The notes under the pieces are model-generated. The model saw only the letters and a program-made list of their open reading frames with translations. It searched no databases and was not told the origin of the DNA. Below, piece after piece: positions 33,483 to 39,507 of a stretch of 39,507 nt of DNA. How positions within the stretch are numbered: position 1 is the first letter of the stretch; every line of letters starts with the position of its first letter. Origin of the DNA: Fulverythrobacter ferritrahens. Lineage in GTDB: Bacteria > Pseudomonadota > Alphaproteobacteria > Sphingomonadales > Sphingomonadaceae. Position numbers and translations under genes: made by a program. Location of the stretch: contig NZ_JACDXU010000007.1 of assembly GCF_020539485.1 (NCBI RefSeq), forward strand, positions 1 through 39,507, given 5' to 3'.

Positions 33483-33920
33483 TCAGTTCGCCTTGGCTTT
33501 GGCCTTAGCAGGAGGGGCCTTGGCAGGAGGGGCCTTGGCAGGCTTCTTCGCCGCAGGCTTGGCGGCGGGCTTGCTTTCCTCGGCCTTGGCCGTTTCCGGA
33601 GCAGGCTGGGCAGCCGGGTCGGCCGGCGCTGACGGCAGCTTGGCCGGCGGATTGAGCTCCAGCCACTTGGCGATGTTCTTCGCCTTGCCGGTATAGGCAT
33701 AGTGCTGCACCATCTCGTTCACCAGCAGGCTGTCGATATTGTGCAGGAACTTGCGGAAGTGGTTGTGCACCTGCGTGGCGGTGTTGTGGAAGCTGCCCAG
33801 GAAAGTCCCACGCTGGATCTGAAGGCACTTCTGCGCGGCCAGTTCTTTGGCGAAGGGCGTGTAATCATGCTGCTTGCCAGCCGCATTGGGCGCGTCGAAA
33901 GTAATCACGAAAATCGGCAT
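33483..33920 (-). CDS. Unknown small protein with histone H1-like Lys/Ala/Pro tail
   Basis: A 145-residue protein I cannot name. The N-terminal part (1-90) opens with a strand ending in Asp (MPIFVITFDA), then a helix, then CLQIQRGTFLGSFHN and IDSLLVNEMV. This order of elements recalls small ferredoxin-fold proteins of the Cas2/VapD/SinR kind, but the match is by eye only. The C-terminal third (about 92-145) is low-complexity and basic, with KPAAKPAAKKPAKAPPAKAPPAKAKAKAN-type repeats like eukaryotic histone H1 tails. Two exact 15-bp DNA repeats (33508-33537) encode part of it. It is the last gene of the minus-strand unit, 76 bp after the aldehyde dehydrogenase. Confidence 0.65.
   Translation of the reverse strand: MPIFVITFDAPNAAGKQHDYTPFAKELAAQKCLQIQRGTFLGSFHNTATQVHNHFRKFLHNIDSLLVNEMVQHYAYTGKAKNIAKWLELNPPAKLPSAPADPAAQPAPETAKAEESKPAAKPAAKKPAKAPPAKAPPAKAKAKAN
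33508..33537. repeat. Two tandem 15-bp repeats in the basic tail
   Basis: GCAGGAGGGGCCTTG occurs twice without a break, and a partial third copy (GCAGG) follows. On the coding strand each unit encodes the five residues of an AKAPP-type repeat. Such an array can change copy number by slippage without shifting the frame. Confidence 0.85.
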
Positions 33921-33996
33921 GGTCTCTCCTGTCCGCCGGAAACGGGTAGAGGGGCGGCGCACTGCCGAAGCAGGCGCCGCCCATCATGCCTTGGTT

Positions 33997-35466
33997 TCAG
34001 AGCGTTGCGGGCGCCGCGTCAAGCAGGATGGTCTTGGTTTCCACATAGGGCCACAGACCTTCCGGCCCGCCTTCGCGCCCGATGCCGGACTGTTTGAAGC
34101 CGCCGAAGGGCGCTCCGAACTCCATGCGCATGCCGTTCTGGCCCATCACTCCGGTGCGAATCCGGCGCGAAATATCATAGGCCGCCTGCGCATCGGTGGT
34201 GAGAACCGAGCCGTTGAGGCCGTAATTGCTCTCATTGGCGATGCGGATCGCGTCTTCCTCGTCCTCCGCCGGAATCAGGCACAGGACCGGGCCGAAGATT
34301 TCCTCCTGCGCGATGCGGCTCTTGTTATCGACATTGGCGAACAGGGTCGGCTCGATGAAATAGCCCTTGTTCATATGGGCCGGGCGGCCGCCGCCGGTCA
34401 CGAGGTCGGCGCTCTTCTTGCCTTCCTCGATATACATTTCGACGCGTTCGAGCTGACGCTTCATGGCGAGCGGGCCAAGCTGGGTTTCCGGATCGTCGCT
34501 ATTGCCGATCTTCACGCCCTGCATGACCTTGGCGATGGCCTCGGCCAGTTCGTCATGCCGGTCCTTGGTGACGATGGCGCGGCTCAGCATGGCGCAGACC
34601 TGCCCGCTCATCACGGTGATGGTGTTGCCCAGGATCGCGGCGGCCGCATCGATGGGGAAATCGTCGCGCACGATGGCAGCGGACTTGCCGCCCAGTTCAA
34701 GGCTGCAACGCGCGATGCGGCTGCCGCAGACTTCCGCGATGCGCTTGCCCGCGGCGGTGGAGCCGGTGAAGCTGACCTTGTCGATGCCCGGATTATGGAC
34801 GAGGTGATCCGCCGCTTCCCGTTCGGAAGGCACGAGGTTGACCACGCCTGCCGGAAGACCGGCGGCTTCCGCTGCCTCGGCGATGATATAGGCTTCCAGC
34901 GGGGTTTCCGGCGAAGGCTTCATCACGATGGTGCAGCCCGCGATCAGCGAATAGAACACCTTGTTCGCCATGATGCCGAAGGGCGCGTTCCACGGCGCAA
35001 TGCCCGCGACGACGCCGACCGGCTCGCGCGAAAGGATCACGGTGTCCACCACCTGACCCTTGGCCTTGCTGACCCATTCGAAACCCTCACCCAGCGCAGC
35101 AATGCCGCGCAAACCGGCCAGCGCGCCGCCATGCATGACGGGGGCAAAGCTGGCGAGGCCGCCGACCTGCGCCGTCCAGGCAGCCGCCAGTTCGGGAATG
35201 CGCGGTTCCAGAAGGTCGATCATGCGATTGAGCATCGCCCCGCGTTCCGCAGGCGAAGTGGTCGGCCAGGGGCCATTGTCGAAAGCGGCGCGCGCGGCGG
35301 CGACGGCGCGGTCCATATCCTCATTGCCGGCTTCGGCAACGCGGGCGACCACTTCCTCGCTATTCGGATTGACGATCTCGATCATCCGGCCGGAGGCCGC
35401 GGCAACCCACTCCCCGCCGATGAACAGCTTGTCGGGATGGCGGACATTTACACCTTCAGGGGTCAT
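33997..35466 (-). CDS. NAD(P)-dependent aldehyde dehydrogenase
   Basis: A 489-residue ALDH-superfamily enzyme with a full active site: Asn160 in APWNAPFG, Lys183 in VMKPSPETPLEA, the FTGSTAAGKRI turn at about 233-243, Glu257 in LELGGKSA and nucleophile Cys291 in GQVCAMLSR. It oxidises an aldehyde to the acid in the cytosol. GGAGAGAGAA precedes the ATG. It lies 52 bp downstream of the quinohaemoprotein alcohol dehydrogenase on the same strand, the classic alcohol-to-aldehyde-to-acid order. A perfect palindrome occupies that gap. Substrate range is not evident from sequence. Confidence 0.93.
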   Translation of the reverse strand: MTPEGVNVRHPDKLFIGGEWVAAASGRMIEIVNPNSEEVVARVAEAGNEDMDRAVAAARAAFDNGPWPTTSPAERGAMLNRMIDLLEPRIPELAAAWTAQVGGLASFAPVMHGGALAGLRGIAALGEGFEWVSKAKGQVVDTVILSREPVGVVAGIAPWNAPFGIMANKVFYSLIAGCTIVMKPSPETPLEAYIIAEAAEAAGLPAGVVNLVPSEREAADHLVHNPGIDKVSFTGSTAAGKRIAEVCGSRIARCSLELGGKSAAIVRDDFPIDAAAAILGNTITVMSGQVCAMLSRAIVTKDRHDELAEAIAKVMQGVKIGNSDDPETQLGPLAMKRQLERVEMYIEEGKKSADLVTGGGRPAHMNKGYFIEPTLFANVDNKSRIAQEEIFGPVLCLIPAEDEEDAIRIANESNYGLNGSVLTTDAQAAYDISRRIRTGVMGQNGMRMEFGAPFGGFKQSGIGREGGPEGLWPYVETKTILLDAAPATL

Positions 35467-35506
35467 TTCTCTCTCCAGTCACGGGATTCGTTGAAACGGA
35501 CAATAC

Positions 35507-35522
35507 TTAGGTCGTAACCTAA
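35507..35522. promoter_or_regulatory. Perfect 16-bp palindrome between the alcohol and aldehyde dehydrogenase genes
   Basis: TTAGGTCGTAACCTAA has perfect 6-bp arms around CGTA. It overlaps the stop codon of the alcohol dehydrogenase gene and lies 41-56 bp upstream of the aldehyde dehydrogenase start. It is AT-rich against a GC-rich background. Size and symmetry suit a TetR- or MarR-type operator over an internal promoter. Binding is inferred. Confidence 0.45.
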
Positions 35523-37726
35523 AAACTCGACAAAATGGTGAGGCTGCGGGAATCGAGCGGCTTGCCCGCGGCCTGCAGCTTGAGTTCGCGCGCGCGCAGC
35601 TTGCCCTGCTCGTCGATCAGGAAGGCATGGATCGCCTGTGCCTGATCGGGGGAGAGGACATCGTCCCAGCGCGGCATGCCGTTGGGCTGCAACAGCCCCT
35701 TGAGCACGATGTCTTCGAACACGTCATGCGTGCCCGGCGCCATGCGGCGCAGGTCCGGCAGCGGCGCGCGCGGCTGGTTCGAATGGCAGATCGAGCAATT
35801 CTCGGTGAACAGGGCGGAACCCAGCGCGATCGTCTCCGGCGTGGCGCCGGGCAATTGCGCGGGCGGAGCCACAGCCGGTTCCAGTGCCGGGAGGTCCGCC
35901 GGGACCGGCACCTTGCCGCCGCCCAGCTTGAACACCAGCAGGCGGTTGGCATTGCCCTTGGCATAGGCCGCCGAATAGGAAGGCACGAAGCCCCAGCCGC
36001 CGCCGCCCCACCCGGTCTGCACCGCGATATATTGCACGCCGTCCACCTTGTAGGTCATCGGAGCGGCAAGGATCGAGCTGCCGGTGTCGATGGAGGCGAG
36101 GAGCTTGCCATTATCGGCATCGCGCACCACCAGCTTGCCCGACAGCGTGCCATAGACGACCAGGCCGGACTGAGTGGCAAGCACGCCCGAACGGTCCTGC
36201 CAGCCTTCGCGGTCAGCCTTCCACTTGGTCTTGCCGGTCAGCGGATCGATGGCCCGGATTTCGGAGCTGAAGGGCTTGTCCTTCACCCACTGCCATTGCG
36301 GCAGCTTCTCCACTGCCTGCCGGATCGGCGGGGGCAGAGTGGGCAGCGCAGCCTGCAGATCGGGCGTGAAGATCAGCGCGGCCGCCGCATTGAGGTTCTG
36401 CTTCTTGCGCGCCGGATTTTCCTGCCCCGGCGGGATGAACATGAGGTTCCCCATATCCACCACCGAGGCGAAATAGAGGTTTCGCGTGGGATCGAAGGCC
36501 GCCGGATGCCAGTTGCGCGCACCGCTGGAGGCGGGAAACACCACCTTGGGGCCGGTGCTGTAATCGCTGAATTCCGGCGTCAGATGGGCCTTGCCCGTCT
36601 TGAGGTCGACCTTGTCGGCCCAACTCGTCCGCACGATGGCATTGGCCGCCAGCGGCTTGCCGGTTTCGCGGTCCAGCACATAGAAGAAGCCGTTCTTGGG
36701 CGTGTGCATCACCACGGGGCGTTTATCGCCGCCCACTTCCAGTTCGGCCAGCATCATGGGCTGCGTGGCGGTAAGGTCCCAGCTGTCCTGCGGGGTTTCC
36801 TGATAATGCCACTTCATCTCGCCGGTCTTGCGATCCAGCGCGACGAGGGAATTGAGATAGAGATTATCCCCGCCGGATGGCGAGCGGGTTTTCAGCGGAT
36901 AGGGCCCGCCATTGCCCACCCCGATGATCACCTGATCATAGGCCGGGTCATAAGTGATGGCATCCCACACCGTACCGCCGCCGCCAATGTCCCAGCGGCT
37001 CTTGGCGTCCCAGGTCTTGAGCGCCGCTTCCAGCGCCTTGCTTTCCTGCGGGCCGTCAGCCGGATCGTGCGGGATGGTGTAGAAGCGCCAGGCTTCCTTG
37101 CCGGTCTTCACATCATAGGCGGTGACATAGCCGCGCGTATCGTATTCCGCGCCGGCATTGCCGATCACCACCACGTCCCCCGCCACTTCAGGCGCGCCGG
37201 TTATGGTGTAGCCGCGCGAACGATCCGCGATAGTATCCTTGCGCCAGGCGACCTTGCCGGTCTTCGCGTCCAGCGCGAACAAATGCCCGTCGAGCGAGCC
37301 GACGAAGACCTTGCCATCCGCCACGGCCACCCCGCGATTGGCCTGATCGCAGCAGGCATAGCGGTTGGCCTGCATGTCCACGCCCGGATCGAAGGTCCAC
37401 AGCTGCTCGCCCGTTGCTGCGTTGAGCGCATAGACCCGGCCGAGATTGCCCGAGGTGTACATCACCCCATCGATCACCACCGGGGTCGCTTCCTGCACCC
37501 GCGCCGTGCCGAGATCGTACTCCCAGGCAAGGCCGAGCTGGCCCGCATTCTCCTTGGTGATGTCCCCCAGGCGAGAGAAATGGCTTTCCGCCCAGTCGCC
37601 GCCGGGATTGTCCCAATTGTCTCCCGCACCATAGACGGAAGTGTCGATGTCCGACGGGTCGAACCCGCCCGAACAGGCGGCCAGAAGCGCAAGCGCGCCA
37701 GCGGCAACGAGGCTGCGGAACTTCAT
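35519..37726 (-). CDS. PQQ-dependent quinohaemoprotein alcohol dehydrogenase (lipoprotein)
   Basis: A 735-residue protein with lipobox LLAAC (Cys18). An eight-bladed PQQ propeller follows (about 30-610), then a C-terminal cytochrome c domain with CSICH (C644, C647, H648). Propeller features include the vicinal Cys125-Cys126 (RYACCDQ), Glu80, Asn272 (GVGNGGP) and catalytic-type Asp317 (SWDLTATQ). Tryptophan-docking repeats such as LDAKTGKVAWR recur through the blades. It oxidises alcohols in the periplasm and passes electrons through its own haem to the respiratory chain. A lipid anchor is unusual for the soluble type II enzymes. Its start is 1 bp after the NmrA-like stop. No PQQ synthesis genes are in the window. 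Confidence 0.93.
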   Translation of the reverse strand: MKFRSLVAAGALALLAACSGGFDPSDIDTSVYGAGDNWDNPGGDWAESHFSRLGDITKENAGQLGLAWEYDLGTARVQEATPVVIDGVMYTSGNLGRVYALNAATGEQLWTFDPGVDMQANRYACCDQANRGVAVADGKVFVGSLDGHLFALDAKTGKVAWRKDTIADRSRGYTITGAPEVAGDVVVIGNAGAEYDTRGYVTAYDVKTGKEAWRFYTIPHDPADGPQESKALEAALKTWDAKSRWDIGGGGTVWDAITYDPAYDQVIIGVGNGGPYPLKTRSPSGGDNLYLNSLVALDRKTGEMKWHYQETPQDSWDLTATQPMMLAELEVGGDKRPVVMHTPKNGFFYVLDRETGKPLAANAIVRTSWADKVDLKTGKAHLTPEFSDYSTGPKVVFPASSGARNWHPAAFDPTRNLYFASVVDMGNLMFIPPGQENPARKKQNLNAAAALIFTPDLQAALPTLPPPIRQAVEKLPQWQWVKDKPFSSEIRAIDPLTGKTKWKADREGWQDRSGVLATQSGLVVYGTLSGKLVVRDADNGKLLASIDTGSSILAAPMTYKVDGVQYIAVQTGWGGGGWGFVPSYSAAYAKGNANRLLVFKLGGGKVPVPADLPALEPAVAPPAQLPGATPETIALGSALFTENCSICHSNQPRAPLPDLRRMAPGTHDVFEDIVLKGLLQPNGMPRWDDVLSPDQAQAIHAFLIDEQGKLRARELKLQAAGKPLDSRSLTILSSF

Positions 37727-37727
37727 G

Positions 37728-38642
37728 TCAGGCGGGCCAGAGGTGCTGGTACTGTTCGAGGACGGAGCGGAGCGTGCGCGGCGGCCTGCCGGTGATGCGC
37801 TCGACATCGTCCGAGACGACATTCATGAAGCCTTCGCGGATCGACTGGCCGAAAGTGACCATGCCTTCGCTGGCCCATGGAATGGGGCCATCGGGCACGA
37901 TGTCCGAAGCCTTGCGCGCCACGCCCAGCGAATCGAAATAGCGATACATGCCCTCGTCATCGACCGGCTCGATCTCGATCGGCTTGCCCGCCATTTGCGA
38001 GACGAGCGCCATCGCATCGGGCAGGGTCCACAGCTCCGGCCCGGTAACGTCATAGGCCTTGTTGGCATGGCCTTCCTGCGTCAGCACGCCCACCGCAATC
38101 GCCACGCAATCGTCGCGGCTGACGATGGGCACGAGGCCGTTTCCGGCATTCTCGGGTTTGTGACCGGCCTGCAGCGCCGGGATCGCCATGGCGGTGGCCA
38201 CGGCTTCGGCATAGAGGCTGTCACGCAGATGGGTCCAGGCGAGGCCCGATTTCTCGATCATCTGCTCGGTCGCCAGATGGTCGAACTGCTCGACCGAAGG
38301 ATTGTTCGGCTTCCCGCAGCCCAGGATCGAGGTGTAAGCGACATGCTTCACGCCCTCGGCCACCGCCGCTTCCACCGCATTGGTGTGCTGCTCAACCCGC
38401 GTGCCAACCCGCGTGGTGGAGATCAGCAGCATCCGCTCGCCGCCCTGCATCGCAGCGCGCAGCGTGGAGGGATCGTCGAAATCGGCGCTGCGGACATGCG
38501 CGCCCAACTCGGCGAATTCGGCCAGCTTGTCTGTCGTGCGGGACAGCAGGATCAGGTCTTCCGCCGGAACCTTCTCAAGCAGCAGCCGGGCCGCGGCATT
38601 GCCGAACTGGCCGGACGCGCCGGTAACGATAATCTTGCCCAT
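37728..38642 (-). CDS. NmrA-like NAD(P)-binding reductase
   Basis: A 304-residue atypical short-chain dehydrogenase. GASGQFG (8-14) forms the NAD(P) site, and LLSRTTDKLAEF follows the second strand. ADFDDPSTLRAAMQGGERMLLIS (about 49-71), HVAYTSILG and LAWTHLRDSLYAEA are NmrA/QorB-type blocks. QorB-like members reduce quinones, and others are redox sensors. No Tyr-x-x-x-Lys pair is evident. It is the first gene of the unit that continues into the alcohol and aldehyde dehydrogenases, with only 1 bp to the next gene. A quinone or carbonyl reductase role is inferred. Confidence 0.85.
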   Translation of the reverse strand: MGKIIVTGASGQFGNAAARLLLEKVPAEDLILLSRTTDKLAEFAELGAHVRSADFDDPSTLRAAMQGGERMLLISTTRVGTRVEQHTNAVEAAVAEGVKHVAYTSILGCGKPNNPSVEQFDHLATEQMIEKSGLAWTHLRDSLYAEAVATAMAIPALQAGHKPENAGNGLVPIVSRDDCVAIAVGVLTQEGHANKAYDVTGPELWTLPDAMALVSQMAGKPIEIEPVDDEGMYRYFDSLGVARKASDIVPDGPIPWASEGMVTFGQSIREGFMNVVSDDVERITGRPPRTLRSVLEQYQHLWPA

Positions 38643-38750
38643 GGAACCTCTCGCTTTGCCGGATATGCGCATGCCGGATAGCACCGCTCCGCTTGAAGGC
38701 GATAATAACGAGTGTTACGGTTGAGGCAACATTTGGGAGAAGGATCGACT

Positions 38751-39245
38751 ATGAAACTCGCAATCGAAGATCGTCTGGCACTGATGGACCTGATCGCGGA
38801 CTATAGCTGGGCGCTCGACACCGGCGATGAAGACGGGCTGGTGGCCTGTTTCACCGAAGATTGCCTGATGAGCGAGGAAGTGTTCGACGAACCGGACATC
38901 TGGAACGGCCATGACGGGATTCGCGGGCTGATGCGCCATTATGCCAATGCGCCGGGCTTTCCCGGCCGCCAGCATCACGTCACCCAGATCAAGTACTTCC
39001 CGCAGGAAGACGGCAGCGTGAAGATCAAGAGCTTCGCCTTCGTCACCGAATGCGAGGGCGAGCCCCCGATGGTGCTGCGCTTCACCGGCTGGTATGACGA
39101 TCACGCCGTGAAATGCGCCGACGGCCAGTGGCGCTTCCAGCGCCGCATCGTGCGCCTGTGGGACGGCGAAGTGCTCCAGCGCTTCCCCGGCAAGGGCCAG
39201 TGGGTGCCGAGGAAGCGCCCGGATTCGCTGATTATCAAGAAGTAG
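38751..39245 (+). CDS. Cytosolic SnoaL/NTF2-like protein (SnoaL_4 type)
   Basis: A 164-residue protein without a signal peptide. It opens with IEDRLALMDLIADYSWALDTGDEDGLVACFTEDC, the usual helix pair and first strand of SnoaL_4-type proteins. WNGHDGIRGLMRHYANAP, RQHHVTQIKYF and FTGWYDDHAVKCADGQWRFQRRIV follow. His residues near 70-72 sit where several members have their catalytic His. Members include dehydratases, isomerases, ring hydroxylase small subunits and the cofactor-free diarylpropane lyase known from sphingomonads. GGGAGAAGGA precedes the ATG. It is divergent from the NmrA-like gene across 108 bp, which suggests shared control. Confidence 0.85.
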   Translation: MKLAIEDRLALMDLIADYSWALDTGDEDGLVACFTEDCLMSEEVFDEPDIWNGHDGIRGLMRHYANAPGFPGRQHHVTQIKYFPQEDGSVKIKSFAFVTECEGEPPMVLRFTGWYDDHAVKCADGQWRFQRRIVRLWDGEVLQRFPGKGQWVPRKRPDSLIIKK

Positions 39246-39256
39246 GCGGCTTTTGT

Positions 39257-39289
39257 GGGGGCTGTGCGCTCACTCAGGGCACAGCCTCC
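39257..39289 (+). terminator. Hairpin after the SnoaL-like gene
   Basis: GGCTGTGC (39260-39267) pairs perfectly with GCACAGCC (39279-39286), and flanking G and C bases extend the stem. It lies 12 bp after the stop codon. A T-rich stretch is on the 5' side, not the 3' side, so it may work better for transcription entering from the right. Confidence 0.5.
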
Positions 39290-39294
39290 CCTTG

Positions 39295-39373
39295 TCGTCA
39301 TCCCCGACTTGTTCCGGGATCCAGCTGTTTTCCGTGCAGGAAGCGGGACCCCGGCACGAGGCCGGGGTGACGA
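39295..39373. repeat. Dispersed palindromic repeat (TCGTCA-TCCCC type)
   Basis: TCGTCATCCCC at the left end is the inverted copy of GGGGTGACGA at the right end, with one base bulged. Inside, CCCCGGC (39349-39355) pairs with GCCGGGG (39361-39367). The whole element could form a cruciform. Sequences of this pattern are common intergenic repeats in sphingomonads. It is unrelated to copies A and B. Confidence 0.7.
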
Positions 39374-39392
39374 GTGAATATGGCACACCATC

Positions 39393-39421
39393 TTGACATT
39401 GAGAACCATTTGGGTTATATG
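39393..39421 (+). promoter_or_regulatory. Sigma70-type promoter facing out of the window
   Basis: A perfect TTGACA (39393-39398) lies 17 bp before TATATG (39416-39421, 4 of 6 to consensus). Between them TTGAGAACCATTTGGGTTA has a Fur-like left half (TTGAGAA) but a poor right half. An in-frame GTG at 39430 stays open to the window end. The gene it drives lies outside, so its product is unknown. Confidence 0.55.
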
Positions 39422-39507
39422 GCCCAGCAGTGACGGGTTGCGGGGGCGGTAGCGCTTCGCTCCTCTCCCGCGCCGGGTCGGCGCTGTCTGCAGAGCCGGG
39501 CCTCATG

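Noticed and set aside
39430-39507. GTG-initiated frame open to the window end
   Set aside because: Only 26 codons are visible (starting TGCGGGSASLL), too few to identify; noted only under the promoter.

Overview
The window is high-GC chromosomal DNA from an alphaproteobacterium, almost certainly of the order Sphingomonadales (Novosphingobium/Sphingobium/Erythrobacter type). The main reasons are an Atm1-type ABC exporter that closely resembles, from memory, the Novosphingobium aromaticivorans protein; the alphaproteobacterial proteins COQ9, the CBP3-type ubiquinol-cytochrome c chaperone and EipA (DUF1134); TonB-dependent uptake next to catabolic oxidoreductases; and GC-rich dispersed hairpin repeats of the kind common in sphingomonads. 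No phage, transposase, CRISPR array or rRNA operon is visible, and no stretch over 300 bp lacks a gene.

Layout. (1) 210-4606 is an envelope region: an O-antigen/polysaccharide flippase, two glycosyltransferases in one minus-strand unit, and a two-domain retropepsin-like protein whose second active-site Asp is lost. (2) 4715-7883 is an Atm1-type exporter followed by two paralogous c-type cytochromes with a C-terminal haem motif, one soluble periplasmic and one a lipoprotein. (3) 7959-12180 is housekeeping: hslVU, bamE, a CBP3-like chaperone, yceD and ssb. (4) 12298-14452 is feoAB behind a candidate Fur box. (5) 14543-18304 holds COQ9, an exported ankyrin protein, a SCO copper chaperone, a YcgN-type protein, a YgjP-like metallopeptidase and an unknown membrane protein. 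(6) 18291-21577 holds ribD and ribE (both with TTG starts), an aromatic-type aminotransferase and a probably frameshifted small membrane-protein gene. (7) 21618-22812 holds eipA and tRNA-Ser(GCT).

(8) 22866-39245 is accessory and metabolic. A GH3 beta-glucosidase and a CE1-like esterase are divergent. Next come a GMC flavin oxidoreductase, a MarR regulator, a ThDP enzyme, a TonB-dependent receptor and an exported SnoaL-like protein. A minus-strand unit then encodes an NmrA-like reductase, a lipoprotein quinohaemoprotein alcohol dehydrogenase, an aldehyde dehydrogenase and a small protein with a histone H1-like tail. A cytosolic SnoaL-like protein is divergent from that unit. The combination suggests uptake, deglycosylation or de-esterification, and stepwise oxidation of a plant-derived (perhaps lignin-related) alcohol. 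The substrate cannot be read from sequence, and this is the part most likely to hold an undescribed pathway. The window ends with hairpin repeats and a promoter-like element facing out of the window.
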